A DNA stretch of 36,084 nucleotides from contig JBGTCY010000031.1 in the NCBI GenBank assembly GCA_041748615.1, positions 1 through 36,084 on the forward strand, in the 5' to 3' direction. Shown here piece after piece: positions 1 to 7,087 of the stretch (the first letter of the stretch is position 1; each line of letters opens with the position of its first letter). The DNA comes from JBGTCY01 sp041748615. Its GTDB lineage: Bacteria > Bacteroidota > Bacteroidia > Chitinophagales > CAIOSU01. The position numbers and the translations under genes are program-made. The notes beneath the pieces are model-generated. The model ran no database searches. It saw only the letters and a program-made list of their open reading frames with translations, and had not been told where the DNA came from.

Positions 1-458
1 TCCAGAATAGCGCGGTCGGTAAAGCCGATATTTTTCAGTTCGTTTACTTGTTCTTCATAATGCTGTGTCTGATTAGTCGTCAAACTTTCAGCAAACCGAC
101 AAAGCGCACAATCTGTTTCTGCGAGTGATGCCTTGTTGAAATCTTCAAGAAACATTGCAATACGCTCTTTACTTTTCCAAAAGTGATTTAATGCTGTCGC
201 ATGGTGTTCGATACAGTATTCGCAATGATTAGTTTTGCTTACTACCACCGCCAACATTTCACGCTGCGGACGGCTGAGAGGCGATTTCGAAAACATGATG
301 CTCATGTAGAGTTCCATGTGCGCCATGATAGTGCGCGGATGCAAACTTTGGATAGTATGAACATCCGCTAATTTGCCCCGCGACTTGTTGAGGTTGTCGT
401 AAATCTCTTTGAGTTCGCCTGTGGCTTTTTCGTAAGCAATGGTTTCTATGTAGGGCAT
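1..458 (-). CDS. AhpD-like peroxidase-related enzyme (3' end cut by window edge)
   Basis: About 152 N-terminal residues are visible, starting with MPYIETIAYEKATGELKEIY. The gene runs off the left edge, so its C-terminus is missing. Residues 79-86 read CEYCIEHH, the CxxC-x3-H signature of the AhpD/carboxymuconolactone-decarboxylase fold, in which the two cysteines act as a redox pair and the histidine helps with proton transfer. The overall look is that of the 'uncharacterised peroxidase-related enzyme' branch, about 180-190 residues long. There is no signal peptide, so it should be cytosolic. It lies 29 bp downstream of the DUF5777 gene on the same strand and ends a run of redox genes, so it probably belongs to their transcript. 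The substrate cannot be told; organic peroxide reduction is the inference. Family confidence is high, function moderate. Confidence 0.85.
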   Translation of the reverse strand, partial: MPYIETIAYEKATGELKEIYDNLNKSRGKLADVHTIQSLHPRTIMAHMELYMSIMFSKSPLSRPQREMLAVVVSKTNHCEYCIEHHATALNHFWKSKERIAMFLEDFNKASLAETDCALCRFAESLTTNQTQHYEEQVNELKNIGFTDRAIL

Positions 459-487
459 ATCGGATATGAATTAAATAACAAAGATGC

Positions 488-1507
488 TCAATCTTCCACG
501 CTTCCCTCCTTCCAATACTTTCCTTCCTTTTGTTTCAGTTGGAACATGCGCGAAATGGTGAAGCCGATGCGGAACTGCCCTTGTGCCCAATTGCTGGTGT
601 TGTAAGGTAAAAAGTCCTGGTCTAACAAGCCGCGACTATTAGTGAGGTTGATGTGAAAAACGTGTCCGCCCGTTTCAAACTCGTAGCCGATATGCAATAC
701 GGGATAGTAGGCAGCATCTTTAATACCACGCACTATTGCAAAGGGTGTTCTGCCTCCTACACCATCTTTTACAACGGGAATGAAATACTCAAATATCATA
801 CCGCTGCGTTTGTTGAATTTTGCTCTGCCGGAAATGCCTAAAAAGAAAATGCCGTTTTTATCGCCATCGGGAACGAGATTGCGCCACACGAAAGCATTGG
901 TGAGTTGAAGCGAGAGCCACTCTTTCGCTTTGATGGAGAGCAACGCCTGTGCCGTGTAACTCATGCGGTGCGCCAAGCCGTCATATCCTTTGGGGAAATA
1001 ATTGAGCGCGGTTTCGTCATTGATGCCGCGCATACTGCTCATGGCGGCATTGCCATACAACACGAGCGTAAAAGGAATTTTAAAATCGGTAGTTTGCTGC
1101 AAAGCGCGATACTTGATGTTGGTGTTCCATAACTCACGATGCGGACCCGCACCTTTCATTCTGGCAACGCCAACGGTGAGGTTGTCTTTTATGCCATAGT
1201 CGAATAGCAAGCCGATGTCAGCCGCCTGGTCGAACCCGAACATGGAATGAATGTGGTCGTTGTTGGTGGCTGCCACATCGCCAAAACGGTGGCTTACCCG
1301 AAATTCCAATGCACCCTTTGCCACCATCTCGGTGCTATGTCCGCTGATGACGCGCGTGGTTTTGAAAGTGTAGCGCACCGCTTCTTTTTTCGGCTTTTGT
1401 TCTTCCAATAATTGATTGAGCAAGTCGTCCTGCGCTTGAATATTGTTTGCTGAAAAAATGAAAAATGCCGTGAACAAAGCAATCGGCAACAACCCCGTTT
1501 TCTTCAT
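488..1507 (-). CDS. DUF5777 family outer-membrane beta-barrel protein
   Basis: This is a 339-residue protein. The frame is open upstream to 1558, but the ATG at 1507 is preferred because it places a clean signal peptide first (MKKTGLLPIALFTAFFIFSA, cleavage probably after NNIQA). The mature part opens with a KKEAVRYTFKTTRVISGHST-type stretch followed by alternating hydrophobic and aromatic strands and ends near an FRIGFTISRMF strand, as in the Bacteroidota DUF5777 barrel family. The biochemical role of the family is unknown to me. The start codon lies one base after the yceI-like stop, so the two are translationally coupled. Genes for a haem lipoprotein, OsmC and a peroxiredoxin precede it, suggesting a periplasmic or outer-membrane redox function, but that is inference. 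Confidence 0.83.
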   Translation of the reverse strand: MKKTGLLPIALFTAFFIFSANNIQAQDDLLNQLLEEQKPKKEAVRYTFKTTRVISGHSTEMVAKGALEFRVSHRFGDVAATNNDHIHSMFGFDQAADIGLLFDYGIKDNLTVGVARMKGAGPHRELWNTNIKYRALQQTTDFKIPFTLVLYGNAAMSSMRGINDETALNYFPKGYDGLAHRMSYTAQALLSIKAKEWLSLQLTNAFVWRNLVPDGDKNGIFFLGISGRAKFNKRSGMIFEYFIPVVKDGVGGRTPFAIVRGIKDAAYYPVLHIGYEFETGGHVFHINLTNSRGLLDQDFLPYNTSNWAQGQFRIGFTISRMFQLKQKEGKYWKEGSVED

Positions 1508-1508
1508 G

Positions 1509-2057
1509 CTATTTTTTGTTGAGGTTGAAAAGCAAATCCACTTTGATGACTTCGGCAATATTCAAAATGACCACTTTCGGAATTTTTATTTTATGGTCAA
1601 CCAGTTTGACGTCAAACTCTGAATACACTTTGATTTGGTCGCCTTGAACCGTAATGGTGCAGGAAATATCCCTGTTCTGCTTCACCCCGTGAATGTCAAG
1701 CACGCCTCGCACGGTTACTTTATGCACTCCGTCTTTCGTGAAATCAATGTTTTCCACAATTTTTCCGGTAAGTGAACCGTAAGGATATTTATCGCTTTCC
1801 AAATAATTTTCATTGAAATGCTCCTGCATCAATTTTTTGGCAAACTGAAATGACTTAATCGGGATTTTTGCATTGATTTCATTTTTAGTGGCATTGAAAA
1901 CCACTACTGCTTCATTATTTTTGGCTTCTATATCTTCCATCGGGGCAGATGAAAAAAAATGCACGTAGCCATCTTTGCAATAATATTGCGTGTCTTGTGC
2001 TGCAATCGTTCCGGCAATGCCAAACACAATAATCAAAATGGAGATGAGATGTTTCAT
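1509..2057 (-). CDS. YceI family periplasmic lipocalin-like protein
   Basis: This is a 182-residue secreted protein. The ATG at 2057 is chosen over the longer open frame because it begins a signal peptide (MKHLISILIIVFGIAGTIAA). The mature protein carries the YceI pattern: FFSSAPMEDIEAKNNEA near the N-terminus, a central KIPIKSFQF strand, LTGKI, and VRGVLDIHGV in the second half. YceI proteins form a lipocalin-like barrel that binds isoprenoid-type or other amphipathic ligands, and are often found beside cytochromes. The upstream neighbour is a cytochrome-like lipoprotein and the downstream one a DUF5777 barrel whose ATG follows after one base. A link to quinone or lipid redox chemistry in the periplasm is plausible but unproven. 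Confidence 0.85.
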   Translation of the reverse strand: MKHLISILIIVFGIAGTIAAQDTQYYCKDGYVHFFSSAPMEDIEAKNNEAVVVFNATKNEINAKIPIKSFQFAKKLMQEHFNENYLESDKYPYGSLTGKIVENIDFTKDGVHKVTVRGVLDIHGVKQNRDISCTITVQGDQIKVYSEFDVKLVDHKIKIPKVVILNIAEVIKVDLLFNLNKK

Positions 2058-2088
2058 AAGCTGCTGTTTTTTATGGTGAAGAATATTT

Positions 2089-2472
2089 TTATTCAGGAAA
2101 ATTTTCATTCGCCCAACACTCAATTCGTGCAATCACCTCATCGCTGAGTTTCGGCTGACCGAGCGGCATGTAAATACAAGTTCCCTCGTGTTTTAGAGCG
2201 CAGAACATATCTCTGTTTTTAAATGCGTCAACTGTTGCCGTGTAGGTGGAAAGATTTATCTGTCCGGCATTGCTGATTGCGTTATGACAGCCGGGCGTGG
2301 CACATGATACACTGATGATGGTTTGAATTTCTTTATCCCAAGTATTATCAGCAGTGCTAAACACGCTGCAATCCAATTCCTGTTTGGGCTGAGTTTGATG
2401 CTTTGTGCAGGAAGAAAAACAAACCAAGAATAACACGGCAACAAAACTCAAAACAAAATACTTCACCCTCAT
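2089..2472 (-). CDS. small cytochrome c-like lipoprotein with atypical CX4CH motif
   Basis: This is a 127-residue lipoprotein with a lipobox at Cys22 (VCFSSC). Residues 57-63 read CATPGCH, a CX4CH arrangement instead of the usual CXXCH haem-attachment motif. Further on, a YMPLGQPKLSDEVIARIECW stretch (residues 101-120) resembles the distal-methionine segment and last helix of class I cytochromes c, with Met102 a candidate axial ligand. Several extra cysteines (35, 91, 99, 118) could form disulfides. The start ATG overlaps the OsmC stop by four bases (ATGA), so the gene is coupled to it. It may be a haem protein using a non-standard motif or a cytochrome-derived domain without haem; which of the two is not decided by sequence. 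Confidence 0.75.
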   Translation of the reverse strand: MRVKYFVLSFVAVLFLVCFSSCTKHQTQPKQELDCSVFSTADNTWDKEIQTIISVSCATPGCHNAISNAGQINLSTYTATVDAFKNRDMFCALKHEGTCIYMPLGQPKLSDEVIARIECWANENFPE

Positions 2473-2903
2473 GCCGCTTTTAGATTTTCGGTTTCTTTTT
2501 GTTGTGCGTTGACATTTTCAATTTTCCATTCGCTATTGAGCAAGCGGTGGATGTAGCAACGGTCTGCTTCGCGCAAGAGTTTATCTTTTTGCTCATCGGT
2601 GAGGTCGCCATCAATTTCCATTTTCACCTGAATGTTTACTTCCATTCCGTTTTCACCGCGTTTCACTTCCTGTGTCAGTTCGGCTTTTACATCGCGCACT
2701 ATCCAACCGTTTTTTCGGGCAATGAAACGAACCGTGCCTGTTTTACACATGGCTAAACCTGCCAATACCAATTCGGAAGGACTGAAACCCAAATCCGTTC
2801 CCAATGACTTCAACGGCTCATCACCCAAAATGGAATGTTTGCCATTGCTTAAAATAGTTTGATACCCTGCGTCAATATGATGCGCTTTGATTACTGTAGC
2901 CAT
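2469..2903 (-). CDS. OsmC family peroxiredoxin
   Basis: This is a 144-residue cytosolic protein. The two conserved OsmC/Ohr cysteines are visible at Cys53 (GLAMCKTGTVRFIARKNGW) and Cys116 (EADRCYIHRLL). These residues reduce organic hydroperoxides in the family. The helix around Cys53 and the EVNIQVKMEIDGDLTDEQKD strand-turn are typical. The gene begins two bases after the peroxiredoxin stop and overlaps the next gene by ATGA, so all three are expected on one transcript. The context supports a thiol-dependent peroxide defence role. It could equally be a general OsmC/YhfA-type protein with another substrate; the family assignment itself is firm. Confidence 0.9.
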   Translation of the reverse strand: MATVIKAHHIDAGYQTILSNGKHSILGDEPLKSLGTDLGFSPSELVLAGLAMCKTGTVRFIARKNGWIVRDVKAELTQEVKRGENGMEVNIQVKMEIDGDLTDEQKDKLLREADRCYIHRLLNSEWKIENVNAQQKETENLKAA

Positions 2904-2905
2904 GA

Positions 2906-3514
2906 TTATAGGTTGTTTAAGATGTCAGAAACTTTTGAACGTTTTTTATAGTCGGGGTCGAAATGCCGCCATTTAATGGTTTTATCTTTTGAGATGATGT
3001 AAGTTGCCGGAATGGGTAATTGCTCTGAATCGTCCGAATGAGATTCTTTCATCTTAGCGCCCAACATGGTGTTATACATAAAACGCGAAATGCTGTCGGG
3101 GCGAAAATTCACACCATACGCTTCAGCAATGTTGTAACCCTCATCATACAGCAGCGTGAAACCGGCATGAGTTTTATCCAATGTCTTTTTGATAAACGTG
3201 GAATTTTCGGGAGAAACCGCTACCACTTTCGCGCCACGACTTTCTATTGCAGGCAAGCTATCCTGCAATGCTTTCAGATGCTTGTTACAAAACGGACACC
3301 AATGCCCGCGATAAAAAATCAAAATAACGGTGTGTTCTTTTAATGTTTCATAAAGATTGAAAGTCGAATCATTTTGGTTCTTAGCCGAAAAATCGGGGGC
3401 TGTTTTACCCACCTGCAAGCCGTTTGCTTCTTTTGCTGAAATATATTGCTGCGCCATGATGTTGTTGTTTAAAGACATGAGAATAACTGCAAATACAAAA
3501 AGGTATTTGTGCAT
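2906..3514 (-). CDS. secreted AhpC/TSA-type peroxiredoxin-like protein
   Basis: This is a 202-residue thioredoxin-fold protein. A signal peptide (about MHKYLFVFAVILMSLNNNIM, cleaved near AQQ) sends it to the periplasm. The core begins at VGKTAPDFSAKNQNDSTFNL and the active site is FYRGHWCPFCNKHL with Cys73 and Cys76, a CxxC found in peroxiredoxin-like and bacterioferritin comigratory-type proteins. VVAVSPENSTFIKKT and LLYDEGYNIAEAYGV are further family hallmarks. It is the first gene after the terminator of the upstream P460 gene, so the OsmC/cytochrome/YceI/DUF5777 run presumably starts here, although no clear TAnnTTTG box is visible in the 83-bp gap. The reductant is unknown. Confidence 0.88.
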   Translation of the reverse strand: MHKYLFVFAVILMSLNNNIMAQQYISAKEANGLQVGKTAPDFSAKNQNDSTFNLYETLKEHTVILIFYRGHWCPFCNKHLKALQDSLPAIESRGAKVVAVSPENSTFIKKTLDKTHAGFTLLYDEGYNIAEAYGVNFRPDSISRFMYNTMLGAKMKESHSDDSEQLPIPATYIISKDKTIKWRHFDPDYKKRSKVSDILNNL

Positions 3515-3540
3515 GATGGTTTAATTAAAATGTTTGAAGA

Positions 3541-3583
3541 AAAAAATAGGGGCGATGCTTTGAACTGGACTCAGCACCGCCCT
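3541..3583 (-). terminator. Rho-independent terminator after the P460-like gene
   Basis: Read on the minus strand, a stem (AGGGCGGTGCT at 3573-3583 pairing with AGCATCGCCCCT at 3548-3559, with one G-U pair and a one-base bulge) is followed by A and a run of T. It lies 15 bp past the P460-like stop codon and upstream of the peroxiredoxin start, so it separates the two transcription units or attenuates read-through. Confidence 0.75.
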
Positions 3584-3597
3584 GTATTCCAAGAACT

Positions 3598-4113
3598 TTA
3601 CTTAGTAAATATGTAATCTTTTGAAGCGGCTGCGCCATGACAGCCTTTACACATGCCATTCATAAGGTTGGCTCCACGCATCGGCACGCCATTATCCATA
3701 GCAATAGAACCATCGGGCATGAGCATGAAATATTCCCAATCGCCATGACCGGAATCGAAATTACCGCCACGTTTTACCATAGCGGTGATTTCATCTAACC
3801 CTCCCGGATTTGTTGAGCGTTTTACAATCCTGGTGCCTACGGGATATTTTCCGCTCACCGGATTTTGTCCGTCTTTGAAATAGATGTTTCGGGTAACGGT
3901 GGTATCATCGCCACCATGAGCCATTCCGCCAAGCGCAGGGTCAGCGCCCAACCTTGTAACATCCAGCGACCAGGACATAAATCCGCTGAAAGTGCTGTTG
4001 TCGGCTACAAATTCTTGTGGTTCATCATCATCATCGTCTTTTTTACAAGATTGAACCAGCAGCAATCCTGCAAGTAAGAAAGTCGAGAGATAAATCAATG
4101 TTGTTTTTCTCAT
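3598..4113 (-). CDS. cytochrome P460-like c-type haem lipoprotein
   Basis: This is a 171-residue lipoprotein. The lipobox is LVQSC with Cys23, followed by an acidic Asp-rich linker (KKDDDDDEPQEF), the usual surface-lipoprotein pattern in Bacteroidota. The body includes YPVGTRIVKRSTNPGGLDEI and WEYFMLMPDG, resembling the P460 domain, and the C-terminus carries a CKGCH haem motif (Cys155, Cys158, His159) followed by AAASKDYIFTK, as in P460 proteins where CxxCH is followed by a DYVF-type end. In the known members a cross-linked c-haem oxidises hydroxylamine or nitric oxide; that activity is not shown here. It has its own terminator downstream and about 170 bp of upstream space. Cytochrome maturation genes ccmE-ccmF lie about 15 kb away. 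Confidence 0.82.
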   Translation of the reverse strand: MRKTTLIYLSTFLLAGLLLVQSCKKDDDDDEPQEFVADNSTFSGFMSWSLDVTRLGADPALGGMAHGGDDTTVTRNIYFKDGQNPVSGKYPVGTRIVKRSTNPGGLDEITAMVKRGGNFDSGHGDWEYFMLMPDGSIAMDNGVPMRGANLMNGMCKGCHGAAASKDYIFTK

Positions 4114-4282
4114 GGTAATTGGTTTTAAGGGTTTTAAAAAATATCAGACTATTAGTTGCAATTTTTACTTATTCCTGACAAAACCTTGGAAATTTATTTT
4201 TTAAGTCTTGTATAGCGTAGCTACAAGTAACTATCAACCGAAGCCATTCAATAGTGAAACCGGAAAAATTTGAATGAGAAAA

Positions 4283-5302
4283 TCAGGATTGTAAAACTAC
4301 TTTTGATTGATAGCTGCTTTGCCCGTTGCTTAAACGAAGCATGTAAACGCCATGCGGAACGGTAGAGAGATTGACATGGAGCGGAGATGATTGTTGCTGT
4401 TTTTTGTAAACAATTTTTCCCTGCAAATCATATAATGCTACTTGCATGGGGTTGATATTTTCCCACTCTATAAAAATATTTTGCTGTGCAGGGTTGGGAA
4501 ATATTTTTACTTCTAATGAATTGTTTACGCTGAAAATGCCTGTTGAAATAATCCCTTCATTGGGCGAGGCTGCTGCTGCCTGCACTCCATTTTTTGATGA
4601 CTTTTCCTGTAAGATGGCAAGCGCAAAAATTCTTGAAACATTCCATACGGAATTTACGGAAGTTGTAAAGTTAAATTCAAGTGAATCGCCTACGGTTGCA
4701 GGAAGTGTAACATCCACTCCGGTAACACTGCTCAACGATTCTCTGAACACATCAAAATGTATTTGCTCACCGTTAGTGCCGGTGTGAAACACACTGTCTT
4801 CGGCAAGTGCAACAAAAAGCGAAAGTGCGCCCTGACTATGCGCTTCTTCCGTTTTAATAATCACTTTTACATTAATGGTTTGCCCGTTGATTTTTTCCTG
4901 CTCAATGCGAATGCTTGCAGGCGAAGTTTGCGACAAGTAACTGGTGAATATGGATGCTGAGGAATAATTGGTTGCCGCAGAAACCACATTGCCACTGACC
5001 ACGATACGCGGTGTGCTTCCGTAAATTCCATAATAATTTGTCCGAGCATCATTGTCTGATGCGTTTTGCTGATATAATAAACAGTTGCTGTAAGGCGAAC
5101 TTGGATGAACGGCTAAATGCAATACATCAGGATGATTATTCAGGTTGCTGTAAAGTCCCGGATTTCTGGAAGCGCAGGTGCTGCAATTGGAGTTGGTAAA
5201 GTGTTCTACAATAATTTTTTTAGCAGTTTGCGAATGAACTGTATTGGATGCAAAAAATGCAAACAACAAAACCATGTTAGAAAGAACTTTGCTTAACTGC
5301 AT
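4283..5302 (-). CDS. Omp28-like thioredoxin-fold protein with T9SS type A sorting domain
   Basis: This is a 339-residue secreted protein. A signal peptide ends near TVHSQ. The thioredoxin-like half starts at KKIIVEHFTNSNCSTCASRN, with Cys40 and Cys43 forming a CxxC, as in Omp28-related outer-membrane proteins. A middle beta-sandwich segment follows (residues about 125-250). The last 75 residues form a type A T9SS sorting domain: IFPNPAQQNIFIEW, then VALYDLQGKIVYKKQ and HGVYMLRLSNG. The protein should therefore cross the outer membrane by T9SS and be anchored at the surface or released. It starts 12 bp after the preceding T9SS gene and likely shares the ECF sigma transcript. The CxxC suggests thiol-disulfide chemistry outside the cell, which is inference. 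Confidence 0.85.
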   Translation of the reverse strand: MQLSKVLSNMVLLFAFFASNTVHSQTAKKIIVEHFTNSNCSTCASRNPGLYSNLNNHPDVLHLAVHPSSPYSNCLLYQQNASDNDARTNYYGIYGSTPRIVVSGNVVSAATNYSSASIFTSYLSQTSPASIRIEQEKINGQTINVKVIIKTEEAHSQGALSLFVALAEDSVFHTGTNGEQIHFDVFRESLSSVTGVDVTLPATVGDSLEFNFTTSVNSVWNVSRIFALAILQEKSSKNGVQAAAASPNEGIISTGIFSVNNSLEVKIFPNPAQQNIFIEWENINPMQVALYDLQGKIVYKKQQQSSPLHVNLSTVPHGVYMLRLSNGQSSYQSKVVLQS

Positions 5303-5314
5303 ATGCTGAAATTT

Positions 5315-5935
5315 TTAGTGCTGCACTATAAATCTGCCGCTCGCCTTTTTGGGGTCGTTGGCAGTTGAAATTATAAAAAGATATACTCCTGCATGAAAAC
5401 TTTCAGTATTGATTTCAAAAAAGTCCTGATTAGTGATGGCGCTGAAAACCGGATAACCTTTCGGACTGATAATTTGAATCTGATGTTCGAATTTGCTGTC
5501 GTTGCTGAAATAAATTTTACCTGTATTATTTATAGGATTCGGGCGAATATGAAAACCGCTTTGAATGTTGATGACTTCAACAGAAATAATATCAGAAAAA
5601 TATCCTCTGCCCAATTCCAAACGATAAAAACTGCGTTTATTTAAAACGGGCTTACTGTCAGTAAAATCATAACTCACCGGGTAGAAAAGGCTTCCGCACA
5701 CGCCATAAATATCACCGACCATGGTAAAGGTTTCGCCATCTTCGGAACGCAATACAGAAATACCATTGCACACGCTGCCTGCGGCAAGTTCCCAATTCAG
5801 ATAAACTGCTTGTCCTTTAAAATCGGATGCGTTGAACCGGTTGAGTTCAGGCGCAAACTGCGCCTGTGTCTGCAGTGAAATTAATATCCCTGCAAAAACA
5901 AAAAACGCTGACCTTTTCATAACGTACTTTCTCAT
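5315..5935 (-). CDS. secreted protein with T9SS type A sorting domain
   Basis: This is a 206-residue protein with an N-terminal signal peptide ending near QTQAQ. The mature part begins with LNRFNASDFKGQAVYLNWEL, an immunoglobulin/fibronectin-like strand pattern, and continues through VLRSEDGETFTMVGDI and YRLELG. The last 80 residues are a T9SS type A tail (IRPNPINNTGKIYF, then FHAGVYLFIIST). No catalytic motif is seen. The start used here overlaps the anti-sigma stop as ATGA; an alternative ATG at 5920 would also give a good signal peptide. It sits between an anti-sigma factor and an Omp28-like gene, so it is probably an ECF-regulated surface component, perhaps an adhesin or assembly partner. 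Confidence 0.8.
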   Translation of the reverse strand: MRKYVMKRSAFFVFAGILISLQTQAQFAPELNRFNASDFKGQAVYLNWELAAGSVCNGISVLRSEDGETFTMVGDIYGVCGSLFYPVSYDFTDSKPVLNKRSFYRLELGRGYFSDIISVEVINIQSGFHIRPNPINNTGKIYFSNDSKFEHQIQIISPKGYPVFSAITNQDFFEINTESFHAGVYLFIISTANDPKKASGRFIVQH

Positions 5936-6189
5936 TTTAGTTTAGAAATGATTTTGAGTTTCAGTTTTTCATTATTCAAAGGAATAATATTGTCCCTCTG
6001 TAAATAATGCTTTAAAACTGAATCAATAATCTCGCTTTGCATTTCATATTCCTTGCAAACCTTGCACATGGCATTATGCGCTTTCAACTGCATATTTTCT
6101 TTCCACGTCAAGCCAAACAGTTTTTTCTTCTCCACCATTTCAGTGGCTTTCACACACGATAACATCATTTTATTCATTAAACCTTTCAT
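5932..6189 (-). CDS. small zinc-type (ZAS-like) anti-sigma factor
   Basis: This is an 85-residue cytosolic protein with Cys12 and a HNAMCKVC segment giving His38-x3-Cys42-x2-Cys45, the ligand pattern of zinc-binding anti-sigma domains. The stretch KATEMVEKKKLFGLTWKENM is the helix that precedes these ligands in small Bacteroidota anti-sigma proteins. There is no membrane segment, so it would act as a soluble anti-sigma factor, possibly sensing redox or metal state through the cysteines. It starts 25 bp after the ECF sigma gene and overlaps the next gene by ATGA. The pairing strongly supports the assignment. A later ATG (residue 8 or 9) is a possible true start. Confidence 0.83.
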   Translation of the reverse strand: MKGLMNKMMLSCVKATEMVEKKKLFGLTWKENMQLKAHNAMCKVCKEYEMQSEIIDSVLKHYLQRDNIIPLNNEKLKLKIISKLK

Positions 6190-6214
6190 CGCTTTTTTTA
6201 ATTATTCTGTTAGA

Positions 6215-6775
6215 TTATTGCTTATTAAACCAATTCATTTCCAAACATTTTCTCATTTGCAATTTTGCCCTGTGGACGATTTGCCAGTAATTTGTGTCGC
6301 TGATTTCCAATTCCTGACAAATTAATTCAGGTTTTTTTTCTTCAAGGTATTTGTAATGCAGCGCTGCGCTCCACTGTGCTGGTAATTTATTCATGCATTT
6401 TTCCAATATTTTTCTAAAATCTGCATCATCCAACGGATGCTCGCTGCCCCATTGCTGCGGCATTTGGGCGGGCTGCCAAGCGCCTTCTTCGCTGAAAAAT
6501 ACCGGGTCTTTTGACGAGTGCATTTCGGAATGCCTGAACAATTTGCGATAATGTTCAGCGATTTTGTTGTTCAAAATAGCCAGCAGCCATGTTTTGGGTT
6601 CGCTGTTGCCTTTGAATTTTTCAAACGATTCTGAAGCCGCCAAAAAGGTGTCCTGCACCAAATCTTCAGCCGTTTCAAGGGATGATGTTTTGTGTAATGC
6701 CCATGCAAACAATGCATCGGTATGCGCCTCCACCCAGCAAGTGATGGTTGCGGGAGGATTTGCTGTATCGTTCAT
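6215..6775 (-). CDS. ECF-type RNA polymerase sigma factor
   Basis: This is a 186-residue sigma-70 family protein with region 2 (HTDALFAWALHKTSSLETAE then DLVQDTFLAA, and the PKTWLLAILNNKIAEHYRK segment) and region 4 (LPAQWSAALHYKYLEEKKP then LEISDTNYWQIVHRAKLQMR). An in-frame ATG at 6784 is rejected because a perfect -7 box TACCTTTG ends only four bases before it; transcription would begin about there, so the ATG at 6775 is the likelier start. Region 1 and region 3 are absent, as expected for ECF sigmas. The next gene encodes a small zinc-type anti-sigma factor and two T9SS-sorted proteins follow, which are probably part of the regulon. Confidence 0.9.
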   Translation of the reverse strand: MNDTANPPATITCWVEAHTDALFAWALHKTSSLETAEDLVQDTFLAASESFEKFKGNSEPKTWLLAILNNKIAEHYRKLFRHSEMHSSKDPVFFSEEGAWQPAQMPQQWGSEHPLDDADFRKILEKCMNKLPAQWSAALHYKYLEEKKPELICQELEISDTNYWQIVHRAKLQMRKCLEMNWFNKQ

Positions 6776-6788
6776 GTTTTGCATTTGA

Positions 6789-6796
6789 CAAAGGTA
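6789..6796 (-). promoter_or_regulatory. -7 box of the ECF sigma promoter
   Basis: The minus strand reads TACCTTTG, an exact match to the Bacteroidota -7 consensus TAnnTTTG. It lies 13 bp before the ATG at 6775. No convincing -33 TTTG is seen at the usual distance. Confidence 0.6.
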
Positions 6797-7087
6797 GAGA
6801 TTTATTAAAAATGACTACACTCAAATTAACAAAGCGTTGGCAGATTACTCTTCTTCCTGCTTTTTTGTATTTTTTCAGGAAATATAAATGGGTAAATTTT
6901 TGTGTAGCTTACATGCCGGCAAGTCTTCAAAAGTCAATATCGGAAATGAGTTGATGTCTGTCGGGTAAGCGATAGTATAAAAGTAGTTTTTGTCTTACCG
7001 TTAAAGTGAGAATTAAAACGCTGAGGTTAAGTTTCAGCCATCAATCGCAATGAATCCGTGCTTTCTGACTCATGGATTTGATTTCCG
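6797..7087. other. intergenic region without a recognised gene
   Basis: No convincing gene, repeat or RNA is seen here. A weak 8-bp inverted repeat (AATCCGTG/CATGGATT, 7053-7060 and 7071-7078) lies just beyond the stop of the downstream-facing PLP-enzyme gene and lacks a T-run. Confidence 0.4.

Noticed and set aside
4205..4232. CTTGTA/TACAAG hairpin in the gap before the P460-like gene
   Set aside because: The stem is short with a long loop and is followed by A-rich rather than T-rich sequence, so a terminator is not supported.
6748..6954. 68-codon plus-strand frame beyond the sigma factor gene
   Set aside because: It starts inside the sigma factor gene on the opposite strand and lacks a signal, domain or promoter box.
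7053..7078. Hairpin AATCCGTG/CATGGATT beyond the PLP-enzyme gene as a terminator
   Set aside because: No T-run follows on the transcribed strand.
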